Assembly (NCBI GenBank): GCA_016235595.1
Contig: JACRJX010000038.1
Span: 53,603 to 117,602 of the forward strand
Direction: 5' to 3'
DNA from: Verrucomicrobiota bacterium
GTDB taxonomy: Bacteria > Verrucomicrobiota > Verrucomicrobiia > CAIQCK01
Length of the DNA stretch: 64,000 bases
The notes beneath the pieces are model-generated. The model was not told the DNA's origin and did not search any database. It worked only from the letters and a program-made list of their open reading frames with translations. The position numbers and the translations under genes were made by a program. This document shows positions 1 through 8,567 of the stretch, in pieces (the first letter of the stretch is position 1; every line of letters begins with the position of its first letter).

Positions 1-796
1 CAAGGTGACCGTGGCCGGCTATGACGTGTTCACGCAGTCGGAAGAGGTGCGCCGCCGCATCGGTTACATGCCGGAGAACAACCCGCTCTACCTGGAAATG
101 CGCGTGTCGGAGTATATCAACTACCGCGCCGCGCTCAAGGGCGTGCCCGGCTCCAAACGCAAGGCGCGCACGGACGAAGTGCTGGAGCGTTGCGGCCTCA
201 AGGACGTGCGCCGCCGCATCGTCGGCCATCTCTCGAAAGGTTTCCGCCAGCGCGTCGGCCTCGCGGACTCGCTCGTCCACGACCCCGACCTGCTGATTCT
301 CGACGAGCCGACGATTGGCCTCGACCCGAACCAGATCCGCCAGGTCCGCAATCTCATCAAGGACCTGGGCAAGCGGCACACGATCCTGCTCTCAACACAC
401 ATCCTGCCCGAAGTCGAGATGACCTGCAGCCGCGTCATCATCATCAACAAGGGGAAGATCGTCGCCAGCGACACTCCGGAAAACCTGACCAAACTGATCG
501 AAGGTGGCGGCACGGTTCGCGCAGAAATCCGCGGCGACCGGGCGGTCATTGAGCGCGAACTGGGCGCGTTGCCGGGCGTGAAGAATGTCACCATCGAGAC
601 CAGCAACGATGGCTTCGTCTGCGCGACCGTCTTTGCGCCGCCGCGCAACGACGTGCGGGTCCATATCTACGAAAAGGCGGCGGCCAACAAGTGGACGCTG
701 CGTGAACTGTCGCGCGTGCGGCAGACGCTGGAGGACGTGTTCGTGTCCATCACGCGCGTCGAGGCGCCGACGTCGAAGCAAGAGGAGGAGAAGTAA
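1..796 (+). CDS. ABC transporter ATP-binding protein, GldA-like (5' partial)
   Basis: ATP-hydrolysing subunit of an ABC-2 type exporter, cytoplasmic. The gene enters from the left edge already in frame, so the N-terminus with the Walker A loop lies outside the window. What remains shows the Q-loop region (IGYMPENNPLY), the ABC signature (LSKGFRQRVGLA), Walker B (LLILDEPTIGLDP) and the H-loop (LLSTH), followed by a C-terminal extension of about 100 residues typical of GldA-like and multidrug-type ATPases. A GTG at 5 could be misread as a start, but homology runs straight through it. The permease gene follows after one base, and its ribosome binding site lies inside the last codons of this gene. 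Family assignment is firm; the substrate is unknown. Confidence 0.93.
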   Translation, partial: KVTVAGYDVFTQSEEVRRRIGYMPENNPLYLEMRVSEYINYRAALKGVPGSKRKARTDEVLERCGLKDVRRRIVGHLSKGFRQRVGLADSLVHDPDLLILDEPTIGLDPNQIRQVRNLIKDLGKRHTILLSTHILPEVEMTCSRVIIINKGKIVASDTPENLTKLIEGGGTVRAEIRGDRAVIERELGALPGVKNVTIETSNDGFVCATVFAPPRNDVRVHIYEKAAANKWTLRELSRVRQTLEDVFVSITRVEAPTSKQEEEK

Positions 797-797
797 T

Positions 798-1544
798 ATG
801 AGCAAGCTTTGCACCCTGTGGCGGCGTGAGATTGCCGCTTATTTCCTGTCGCCGATAGGCTATCTGGTCATGGTGGCCTTCCTGTTTCTGATTGGCGGCA
901 GTTTTGTGACGATGGTGTTCGCCTACAATGGCCAAACGACTGATTCGAGTGTGATGCAGGCGTTTTTTGGCACGGCGTTTTACTGGTTTGCCCTGTTGAT
1001 TCTGGTGCCAATCATCACGATGCGCTTGTTTGCCGAAGAAAAGCGCCTGGGCACGCTGGAGACGCTGATGACAGCGCCCGTGAGCGACGCGGCGGTCGTG
1101 TTATCGAAGTTCCTCGGTGCGGCTACGTTCTTTGCTCTCCTGTGGCTGCCGACGCTCTTGTTCGCATGGATACTGAATCGCTTTGCGCAGAGTCCCACTC
1201 CGATCGATTGGGGGCCCGTTCTCACCGCGTATCTGGGCACGATGCTCCTGGGTTTTTTCTACGTCAGCGTCGGTCTGCTCACCTCGTCATTGACTCACAA
1301 CCAAATCGTGGCAGCCATTCTGGGTTTTGCCGGCATCTTTGTGGTGTTCGTCATCGGGTTGCTGTCGCGGTTGATCCCGCCGGGATGGGTACAAGTGCTT
1401 GTGAATTACGTGTCGTCGTATGACCACATGGTGGATTTCGCTCGCGGCCAGATTGACCTGCGGAGTGTGATTCTCTACGTCACTGCGACGGCGTTCATGC
1501 TGTTCTGCACGCAGAAGATTGTCGAATCCCGGAAGTGGAGATAG
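798..1544 (+). CDS. ABC-2 type transporter permease, GldF-like
   Basis: Membrane subunit of the exporter whose ATPase is encoded just upstream. The 248-residue protein has about six hydrophobic segments and the ABC-2 hallmark EEKRLGTLETLMTAPVS after the second. The end (DFARGQIDLRSVILYV) is typical of GldF-like permeases. The ATG at 798 is chosen over longer in-frame starts because it directly follows a strong AGGAGGAG site at 782-790 and begins the recognisable N-terminus (MSKLCTLWRREIAAYFLSPIGYL). It forms an operon with the ATPase and the GldG-like gene 29 bp downstream. In Bacteroidota the GldAFG complex is linked to gliding motility; in PVC bacteria the homologous block has no settled function. 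Confidence 0.93.
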   Translation: MSKLCTLWRREIAAYFLSPIGYLVMVAFLFLIGGSFVTMVFAYNGQTTDSSVMQAFFGTAFYWFALLILVPIITMRLFAEEKRLGTLETLMTAPVSDAAVVLSKFLGAATFFALLWLPTLLFAWILNRFAQSPTPIDWGPVLTAYLGTMLLGFFYVSVGLLTSSLTHNQIVAAILGFAGIFVVFVIGLLSRLIPPGWVQVLVNYVSSYDHMVDFARGQIDLRSVILYVTATAFMLFCTQKIVESRKWR

Positions 1545-1573
1545 ACGTTTCAGTTTTTTGAAGGATCGAAGCC

Positions 1574-3139
1574 ATGTCCAATCCCCCAACCCAAACCACC
1601 AAGAAAACGATCCACGGCTTTGGCCAGAAGGCGGCCATCGGCACCAACGTGGTGCTCACGACGCTGCTGGCCGGTGCGATCATGATCATGCTGAACTACA
1701 TGGCCTACCGCCACGCGGAGTGGTTCTGGCCGCCCAACTGGTTCACGCAAAAAACCGAGTATCGTTTCGACTGGACGCGGTCGGCCTACTACAAGCTCTC
1801 CGACAAGACCAAGGGCATCGTCCGCAATCTCGCCAAGCCGGTGGAGATCCGCCTCGTGGCCCAGGTTCGCAGCGAAGGCGACTTCCGGATGCGCACCGAT
1901 GTGGAGAACTTGATGAAGGAGTATCTCCAACTCTCCAAGAAGCTGGAGTTCCGCGTGATCGACGCCGACAAGGATCCGTTGGAAGTGGAGAGATTCCTCA
2001 AGTCCTACGGTGAGACCTCGGCCAACACCGTCGCGGTGCTCTGTGGCGACAAGAAGAAGTTCCTCACCGTCAACGACATCATGGAGTTCAGCGCCGGCGG
2101 CGGCAACCCGTTTCAGCCGGAACAGCCCAAACCAACGGCGTTCAAGGGCGAGCAGGCGATCACCTCGGCGATCCTGGCGGTCACGGAAGAGAAGCAGCGG
2201 AAGATTTACTTCCTGACCGGCCACGGCGAGAAGGATCCGGAGAGCTTCGACCAGGTGAAGGGGTATTCGTATGTCAGCACCAAGTTGAAGCAGGACAACA
2301 TGCTGGTGGAGAAACTTAAGCTTAGCGAAAAACACGAGATACCGAAGGACTGCGACGTGCTCGTCATCGCCGGCCCGACGGTGCGGCTGACAGCGGAGGA
2401 AGTGGACCTCGTTGGCAAATTCCTCGAAAACCGCGGCCGTGTGATCGCCATGATTGACTCGATGACCGACACGGCGCTGGAGCCGTTGCTGGAAAAGTGG
2501 AACGTCCGCTTTGACAACGATCTCATTATGATGCGTGTCTCGATCCTCGGTCTGCGCGAAGGCATCACGTTCGACATGCCGGTGGGCGACTACGGCCAGC
2601 ACCCGATCGTGAACAAGATCAGGGACTTGAACTGCTTCTTCCCCCGGTGTCGCTCGCTTGAAGCGATTGATGCAGGCGGCGCCGAAGCCAGCCCGGATAA
2701 GCCGAAGGTCACCTGGCTGGTCAGGTCGCCCGAAAAGAACTGCTGGGGCGAGACGGACTTCAAGGCGTTGGATCGGCGCGAGGCGAAGTTCGATGAGGCC
2801 GCCGACAAGAAGTCGCCGCTGACGATGGCAGTCGCCGTCGAGCGCGGCGGCAACGTCTCCGGAGTGGACGTCGGCGCAAGCCGGCTGGTGGTGATCGGCA
2901 CCTCCAACCTCCTGATGAACAAGTACGTGATGGAGGCCGCCAACAGCGATTTCTTCCTGAATGCAGTCAACTGGCTGCTCCAGCGCGAGGACAAGATCGC
3001 GATCAACCCGAAAACCCCGACCGAATTCAGGTTCATGCTTGGACCACGATTCGGCTGGTTCTCGTTCACGGTGCTGCTGGGCATCCCCGGCGTTGTGACG
3101 ATCATCGGCGTCGGCGTCTGGATGAGCCGGCGTAAGTAG
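1574..3139 (+). CDS. GldG-like ABC transporter auxiliary protein
   Basis: A 521-residue protein with an N-terminal membrane segment (about residues 24-44), a large extracytoplasmic region resembling the GldG/ABC_transp_aux fold (roughly 60-340, with IYFLTGHGEKDPES near the middle), and a second membrane segment just before the C-terminus (about 490-517, ending SRRK). This topology, both ends anchored and the bulk outside, is the usual GldG arrangement. The ATG at 1574 has AAGGA 8 bases upstream. It completes the ATPase-permease-GldG set; the DUF4340 gene follows after a 58-bp gap that holds a heptamer repeat. The role as a transporter partner is inferred from family and operon. Confidence 0.88.
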   Translation: MSNPPTQTTKKTIHGFGQKAAIGTNVVLTTLLAGAIMIMLNYMAYRHAEWFWPPNWFTQKTEYRFDWTRSAYYKLSDKTKGIVRNLAKPVEIRLVAQVRSEGDFRMRTDVENLMKEYLQLSKKLEFRVIDADKDPLEVERFLKSYGETSANTVAVLCGDKKKFLTVNDIMEFSAGGGNPFQPEQPKPTAFKGEQAITSAILAVTEEKQRKIYFLTGHGEKDPESFDQVKGYSYVSTKLKQDNMLVEKLKLSEKHEIPKDCDVLVIAGPTVRLTAEEVDLVGKFLENRGRVIAMIDSMTDTALEPLLEKWNVRFDNDLIMMRVSILGLREGITFDMPVGDYGQHPIVNKIRDLNCFFPRCRSLEAIDAGGAEASPDKPKVTWLVRSPEKNCWGETDFKALDRREAKFDEAADKKSPLTMAVAVERGGNVSGVDVGASRLVVIGTSNLLMNKYVMEAANSDFFLNAVNWLLQREDKIAINPKTPTEFRFMLGPRFGWFSFTVLLGIPGVVTIIGVGVWMSRRK

Positions 3140-3140
3140 T

Positions 3141-3189
3141 CACGAATTACGAGTCACGAATCACCAGTTACGTTCCACGTTTCACGTTT
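3141..3189. repeat. Heptameric tandem repeat, seven degenerate units
   Basis: Seven consecutive 7-bp units fill the gap between the GldG-like and DUF4340 genes: CACGAAT, TACGAGT, CACGAAT, CACCAGT, TACGTTC, CACGTTT, CACGTTT. The consensus is close to YACGWWT and no base is lost between units. The array ends 9 bp before the ATG at 3198 and replaces any clear Shine-Dalgarno site, so the downstream gene depends on this leader or on coupling. Confidence 0.75.
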
Positions 3190-3197
3190 TCAGAACC

Positions 3198-5198
3198 ATG
3201 AAACCCAAAACCACCCTCATCTTGCTGGTCATCGCTTCGGCGATGGGTCTGTTCATTTGGTTGAAGGATTCGCAACTGCCGTCCACGGCCGACCGCGAAT
3301 CGCGCGCCAAGCGGGTCTTTGACCTCAAGGGCGACGACATCACCAAGATTCAGGTCGCGCTCAACACCTCCAACCTCGTCGGCCGCATCGTCATCGAGAA
3401 GGAGAAGGACCGGTGGCAGTTGCGCGAGCCGCTCGCCTACCGCGCCAGCGGCAGCGAGATGAACAGCATCTGCAGCGCGTTGGAGTTCCTCAATCGCGAC
3501 GGCATCATTACGCCGGCAGAACTCAAGACCAAGGGCAGCAAGCTCAGCGACTACGGCCTCGACAAGCCGCCAGTGGAACTGACGTTCTGGAAAAAGGACC
3601 AGCAGACCGTCATCAAGGTCGGCAAGGCCTCGGCAGTGGGAAGCACCGTCTACATCCAGCTTGCCGGCAAAGACGACATTCTGATGGTGGACAAGAGCCT
3701 GCTCGCCAAGCTCGATCGCAAGGTGGATGAGTTGCGCGACAAAACCGTCGCCGAGTTCAGCACGCTTCAGGCGAACCGGTTCGAAATCGTCCAGGGCAAG
3801 AAATCCATCGAAGTAGTCAAGGCGTCGAAACCCGGCGCCGCCGCCTCGCCCGCCGACAAGATCTGGCGCATCGCCCAACCGATTGTGGTCCGCGCCGACC
3901 AAGGCAAGGTGGACGGACTGCTGGACAAGCTGCATGGCTTGCAGGCGGAATCGTTCGCGACCGACAAGGCGGTCGACCTGACCACCTACGGCCTGGACCA
4001 GCCGCAACTGGAGTTGACTGTCTATACGACCGAACACGAGGGCGCGATCACGGTGCAGTTCGGTGGCGCAGTGAAGGACGACGCGACGAAAGTCTATTGC
4101 AGACGCAAAGGCTCCGACACCGTTCTCACCGTTCGCAGCGACGCGCTGAAGGACTTCAACGTCCCGGTCAACGACATGCGTGACAAGAAGCTCGCCGATT
4201 TGAACGCCGACGATGCGCGGCAGATCGCGATCAGCTTCGCCAGCCAGCCCATCCGGCTGGCAAAGGAGAAAGACGATTGGAAGCTGACTGAACCTGAAAC
4301 CATCCAGGCCGAGAATGGCGAGGTCAGCAACCTGCTCACGAATCTGACTGGCCTCGAAGTGAAGGAGTTCGTCGCTGATGTCGTCACCGACCTCGCGAAG
4401 TATGGCCTCGACCGGCCTTACTACACCCTCACCGTTAAGAAAGACGCGCCTCCGCCGCCGGCCACTCCCGCGACGACCCCCGTCGCAAGCACCAACGCTC
4501 CCGCCGTCTCCGCCGCAACGAATGTCGTTGCTGCCGCAAATAAGGCTGCTGCCGGCGTTGCCGCCGCCAAATCAGAGCTGGTGACAGCCATCGAACTCCA
4601 ATTCGGCAAAGAAGACAAAGAGAAGAAGATCATCTACGTCAAGCGCGCCGACGAACCATACATCTACGCGGTGGAAAGCTCGACGTTCGAGAAACTGCCG
4701 AAGACCGCGCTGGCGCTGCGAAACCGCACACTGATCGCGACCGAGAAATCCAAGGTCACCAAGCTCACCCGCCAGCACGGCACTGTGGCGATCACCATCG
4801 AGAAGAAGGACGACAAGTGGAAGCTGGCGCCCGGCGTGCAGGGAGTGCTCGACACCAATGTCGTGGACGATGTCCTCTGGGCCATCACCGGCCTCAACGC
4901 TGAAAAGTTCCTCAGCGTCAGCGCCGCCGACAGGGCCAAGTTCGGCCTCGACAAGCCGGCGTGGACCCTGAGCTTCGACGTGAACGAAAGCGGCACGAAC
5001 AAGACGTTCAGCCTTTCCCTCGGCTACAAGACAACCGACAAGGGCAGCTATGGCGCCCTCGCCGGCCAGCCGGCCATCTTCGAGTTGAGCGCGGCGACGA
5101 CGGGCAGCCTGACCAAAGACCTGCTCAAGCGGCCTGAAACCAACCTGCCGCCGGCGAAGGTCACCGCTCCCGCGACCAAAGCGGTGCCGGGAAAGTAA
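3198..5198 (+). CDS. DUF4340 domain protein, four-repeat
   Basis: A 666-residue protein with an N-terminal membrane anchor (ILLVIASAMGLFIWL) and at least four copies of a module marked by YGLD-x-P followed by a beta strand: YGLDKPPVELTF, YGLDQPQLELTV, YGLDRPYYTLTV and FGLDKPAWTLSF. This is the DUF4340 pattern. A low-complexity Ala/Pro/Val linker (about residues 415-455) separates repeats three and four, and the C-terminus is a Pro/Ala/Thr tail. DUF4340 genes commonly sit next to GldG-type transporter genes in PVC genomes, as here. It is probably an extracytoplasmic partner of the transporter; the molecular activity is unknown. The start lacks a good ribosome binding site. Confidence 0.87.
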   Translation: MKPKTTLILLVIASAMGLFIWLKDSQLPSTADRESRAKRVFDLKGDDITKIQVALNTSNLVGRIVIEKEKDRWQLREPLAYRASGSEMNSICSALEFLNRDGIITPAELKTKGSKLSDYGLDKPPVELTFWKKDQQTVIKVGKASAVGSTVYIQLAGKDDILMVDKSLLAKLDRKVDELRDKTVAEFSTLQANRFEIVQGKKSIEVVKASKPGAAASPADKIWRIAQPIVVRADQGKVDGLLDKLHGLQAESFATDKAVDLTTYGLDQPQLELTVYTTEHEGAITVQFGGAVKDDATKVYCRRKGSDTVLTVRSDALKDFNVPVNDMRDKKLADLNADDARQIAISFASQPIRLAKEKDDWKLTEPETIQAENGEVSNLLTNLTGLEVKEFVADVVTDLAKYGLDRPYYTLTVKKDAPPPPATPATTPVASTNAPAVSAATNVVAAANKAAAGVAAAKSELVTAIELQFGKEDKEKKIIYVKRADEPYIYAVESSTFEKLPKTALALRNRTLIATEKSKVTKLTRQHGTVAITIEKKDDKWKLAPGVQGVLDTNVVDDVLWAITGLNAEKFLSVSAADRAKFGLDKPAWTLSFDVNESGTNKTFSLSLGYKTTDKGSYGALAGQPAIFELSAATTGSLTKDLLKRPETNLPPAKVTAPATKAVPGK

Positions 5199-5303
5199 TA
5201 CTCCGAGCCAGCGTTATGTTTCCGCATTCATAGCGCCTTTGTCTTGGCGTCGAGCGTGGTCGGACTATCGGCTCTGTTTGAATCTCGTAGTGGAGTCGTC
5301 GTG

Positions 5304-5383
5304 GGCAGGGCGCGACCGCCAGGCGCACGCGGGTTCTTTTGGGAAAAAGCGGCGCTCGGCGCGCCTGGTGGTTGCGCCCTGCC
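5304..5383. repeat. Imperfect inverted repeat with 23-bp arms
   Basis: Left arm 5304-5326 and right arm 5361-5383 are reverse complements at 21 of 23 positions, separated by a 34-bp loop. The arms are very GC-rich, so the transcript would form a stable hairpin. It lies in the 270-bp gap between the DUF4340 and AsmA-like genes; no T-run follows, so it is not a classical terminator. It could be a MITE- or REP-like element or an RNA-processing structure. Confidence 0.75.
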
Positions 5384-5468
5384 GTCCATCGGCCAGAATG
5401 AGCGCGGTGGCAACTAAGTGCTTGCTGGCCGCGCCCGGTTCGGCGCAAGTTTGTGACGTGCGGCTTAC

Positions 5469-8400
5469 ATGAAACGGCTTTGGAAGATGCTGTGGCGGTT
5501 GTTCTACGTCTTGAGACTGGCGCTCTGGCTGGTCCTGCTGTTGCTTGCCGGCAGCTACGCATGGCTTCATTTCTGCGGCGTGCCGGACTGCGTCAAGGAA
5601 CTCGTCGTTCAGCAACTGGCCGCGCGCGGCATCGCCTTCAACTTCCGCAGCATTCACGTGGAAATACCGACAGGCCTTGTGGCCCGGGGCGTCAAGCTCG
5701 GCGACATGCGGACGCCAGACCAGCCGCTTGTGTATGCGGAAGAAGTTGGAATCAAGTTCGACCTGCGCCGGCTGTGGCAACGGCAGTTGCCAGTGCACGG
5801 GCTGGCATTGAAGCACGGCGAGTTGTCCCTGCCGTTGTTCTTCGACGACCCGCGCTCCAAGCGCATCGAGGCGCGTAATCTCCACGGCCGCGTCTGGTTG
5901 GAGGAGAACAACGTCCTCAAGGTGGAACAGATTACCGCCGAGGTCTTGCGTTTTCAGCTGGCGCTGACGGGCAAGATCCATCTGCCGGCCGCGTCAAAAC
6001 CCAAACCGCCGTCCACCGCTGAGGAACGCGAGCGCCGCACCCAACTCGTGAACAAGATTTCAGAGGAACTGCGCTCGCTGCAATTCCGCCAGTCGCCGGT
6101 TCTGACGCTGGCCTTCATAGTGAACCCCGACGACATGACTGCCACCAAGGCCGTGCTTGCTGTCCAGAGCGGTCCGGTGGCGCATCCGAAGGTGTCGCTC
6201 GATTCCCTCTCAGTCCGGCTCAGCTATGGCGACAACAAGTTACGGCTGGAGCATCTCGAAGCCGCGATCGGCGGCGGCAAGCTGGCGTTAAGTGACGGCC
6301 ATTACGATTTCCAGAGCAAAGAGGCAGGCGTGACCCTGCGCAGTTCTGCGGATTTCAAAGCATTCTCGAAGTTTGCGCCGGAGACAGTGCAGCGGCAACT
6401 GGCCGAATGGCGCTGCGACCCGCTGCCGCGCGTGGAACTGGCCGCCAGTTTTGCGGACGAACGGCTGAGTGTGCCCAAGTTGACGATCCAGGTGGCAAAC
6501 GGCGTGATCGTGGTCGAAGAGGGCTATTTCAATTTCAAAAACAAGACAGCGGGCGCACGGGTGCATTGCGATGTGGACGCCAAGCAACTGTCACCCTTCC
6601 TGCCGCCTGGCTGGCAGCGGATGCTCAAGGATTGGAACTGGACCGCGAACCCGAGCCTGGACTTCGAGATCTACCGGACTGAGGCCGACCCACAGCATCC
6701 GACGATTACCAACGGCCGCGTGTCGATTTCCAACGCGACATTCCGTGGCATCCCGATCCTGCGTGCTGCCAGCCGCGGCGTGTTGCGCAACGACATCGTC
6801 ACACTGACAGAAGGCGTGGTGGATCTGCAACCGTCGGCAGAGCGGCCTGGCGTGATCACAACGCTTCAAGCCAACTATTCCTGCCACCTGACGAAACAGG
6901 ATTTTGTGTTCAGCAATGTCAGTTCCACCGCCGAGTCGCTGAGGTTGGCGCCGTTGTTGTCGAGCAACTTCGTGAAGGTGCTGCGGGAGTTCAAGCTTGC
7001 CCAGCCGCCGGTGCTGACGGGCGGACGATGGACCGGAAACTGGCTGCGGCTGGAAAGCACCGAGTGTGAAGGCCACCTCGAAACCGGCCCGGTAACGTGG
7101 CATGGCCTGAGCGCCGATGCCACACGATGCAACTTCCACTATAGCCGCGATCTTCTGCAACTCCGCGACGGAACCGTGCGCCGACCGGAGGGTGAATTGC
7201 ATGGTAGCTACCAATATCATTTTAAAACAGCTGACTTTGGCGGCAGCGGCAAGGGTGTGCTCGATCTGGTTTCGTTGAAGCCGGCGCTGCCACAGTCATG
7301 GAGTGAGACGTTCGATCGTTATCGGCTGGAAACGCCAGTGGAATTCGACCTGAAGAACTATAGCGGCAACTGGCGCGATGCGACTCGCACGACGGCGGAA
7401 GGCACGGTGAAAATCGGCGCGCTGGCCACCGGCATGGGCCGCGCAGCCAACATCCACACACGGTTCAAGCTCGATCCGACCATGCTCCATGCCAGCAGGT
7501 TCGAGTTGGAAGTCCCGAGCGGTCGCGTCGAGAGCAGGTTTGATTACGATCGCGTTCGTCAGCGGCTGGAGTTGTCGTGTGACAGGAGCAAGGTCCAGCC
7601 CATTGAGCTTGCGCGATTGCTCGGCAGCAACGTCGTGGCCTTGATCGAACCTTTCCACTTTAAGTCTCCACCCACGGCGTCGCGCGTCAAAGCGACGTTC
7701 GATTTCAAGAATCCAGAGCAAACAACGTGGAGCACGATCCTCGCCGCACCCGAGGTGGATTGGTGGCGATTCCACATCGGCAAGTTCTCAACAGAGATCA
7801 GCTACAGCAACCGCGTGCTGAGCGCGACCAACTTCGTTGCGGTGTTCTATGGCGGCTCGCTGCAAGCCGGCCAGGCCAGTTTCGACCTGGGGCAGACTCC
7901 GATGCGCTACCAGGCATCGCTTCGGTTCGACGATGTGCGGGACGGCGGCGAGCTGTTGAAAGCGATGTTCGGCTACAGTGGAGCGAGCGGTATGTTCCAG
8001 GGCAGTGTGCAGGCGTCGGGCATCTGGGGTCAGGAGGACTCCATCCACGCCCTCGGCAACATCCATATTGTCGGCAGCAAGCTCTGGGCCATTCCGATCT
8101 TCGGCGCGCTCTCGACGCGGCTCGGCGTGTTGTTCCCAAACGCTTTCACCAATCCGCCGGCGACCGACATAGATACAACGTTCCTGGTGGACAAAGGCTA
8201 TGTCAATCTGCCTGCCTCAGCCAACGCCGAGCCGGTCCTCATCAGAGCCGCTCCGCACCGCATGACCGGTCGTGGGTATTGGAAGATTCACGGCAACCTC
8301 AACTTTCGGGTGCGGGTGCACATCATGAGTGAAACCGGAATCCTGATGCTGCCTTTATTGCCAGTGAACACGCTCGTGTTGGAACCCCTCACCAAAGCGT

Positions 8401-8489
8401 TCGAAATGGAACTGACCGGCACGCTCTCCCATCCTCAATGGTGGCCACGCTTGCTGAAGCTTCCTGGCACCGATAGCGAGAAGAAATAG
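5469..8489 (+). CDS. AsmA-like / TamB-type large envelope protein
   Basis: A 1006-residue protein with an N-terminal membrane anchor (about residues 12-34, LALWLVLLLLAGSYAWL), followed by a long beta-rich region of short amphipathic strands with no enzymatic motif. The C-terminal third (ALGNIHIVGSKLWAIPIFGALSTRLG, then a pattern ending near LVLEPLTKAFEMELTGTL) resembles the AsmA C-terminal domain. AsmA, YhdP and TamB proteins are thought to form grooves moving lipid between the inner and outer membranes. The family is assigned from topology and the C-terminal pattern only. No clear Shine-Dalgarno precedes the ATG at 5469. Its place behind the GldAFG/DUF4340 block suggests an envelope locus, though a 270-bp gap separates them. 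Confidence 0.72.
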   Translation: MKRLWKMLWRLFYVLRLALWLVLLLLAGSYAWLHFCGVPDCVKELVVQQLAARGIAFNFRSIHVEIPTGLVARGVKLGDMRTPDQPLVYAEEVGIKFDLRRLWQRQLPVHGLALKHGELSLPLFFDDPRSKRIEARNLHGRVWLEENNVLKVEQITAEVLRFQLALTGKIHLPAASKPKPPSTAEERERRTQLVNKISEELRSLQFRQSPVLTLAFIVNPDDMTATKAVLAVQSGPVAHPKVSLDSLSVRLSYGDNKLRLEHLEAAIGGGKLALSDGHYDFQSKEAGVTLRSSADFKAFSKFAPETVQRQLAEWRCDPLPRVELAASFADERLSVPKLTIQVANGVIVVEEGYFNFKNKTAGARVHCDVDAKQLSPFLPPGWQRMLKDWNWTANPSLDFEIYRTEADPQHPTITNGRVSISNATFRGIPILRAASRGVLRNDIVTLTEGVVDLQPSAERPGVITTLQANYSCHLTKQDFVFSNVSSTAESLRLAPLLSSNFVKVLREFKLAQPPVLTGGRWTGNWLRLESTECEGHLETGPVTWHGLSADATRCNFHYSRDLLQLRDGTVRRPEGELHGSYQYHFKTADFGGSGKGVLDLVSLKPALPQSWSETFDRYRLETPVEFDLKNYSGNWRDATRTTAEGTVKIGALATGMGRAANIHTRFKLDPTMLHASRFELEVPSGRVESRFDYDRVRQRLELSCDRSKVQPIELARLLGSNVVALIEPFHFKSPPTASRVKATFDFKNPEQTTWSTILAAPEVDWWRFHIGKFSTEISYSNRVLSATNFVAVFYGGSLQAGQASFDLGQTPMRYQASLRFDDVRDGGELLKAMFGYSGASGMFQGSVQASGIWGQEDSIHALGNIHIVGSKLWAIPIFGALSTRLGVLFPNAFTNPPATDIDTTFLVDKGYVNLPASANAEPVLIRAAPHRMTGRGYWKIHGNLNFRVRVHIMSETGILMLPLLPVNTLVLEPLTKAFEMELTGTLSHPQWWPRLLKLPGTDSEKK

Positions 8490-8495
8490 ATTTCG

Positions 8496-8559
8496 ATCCC
8501 GGACCGGCACGGGATGAATCTTGCTTCAGCTTGTTTGTGTCTCTATCGTGCAAGCTGAA
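8496..8559. repeat. Two consecutive hairpins in the leader of the GH5-like gene
   Basis: A 6-bp stem (ATCCCG 8496-8501 with CGGGAT 8510-8515) is followed by a 9-bp stem (TTCAGCTTG 8525-8533 with CAAGCTGAA 8551-8559). The second stem ends 8 bases before the ATG at 8568, where a ribosome binding site would be expected, and no other Shine-Dalgarno is visible. Neither is followed by a T-run. It may end transcription of the AsmA-like gene or control translation of the next gene. Confidence 0.5.
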
Positions 8560-8567
8560 ACGCGACC

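Noticed and set aside
5..796. GTG at position 5 as start of the ATPase gene
   Set aside because: The Walker A region is missing and the frame is open to the window edge, so the gene is truncated rather than starting here.
8496..8515. Rho-independent terminator after the AsmA-like gene
   Set aside because: The 6-bp stem is not followed by a T-run; kept only as a structured leader element.
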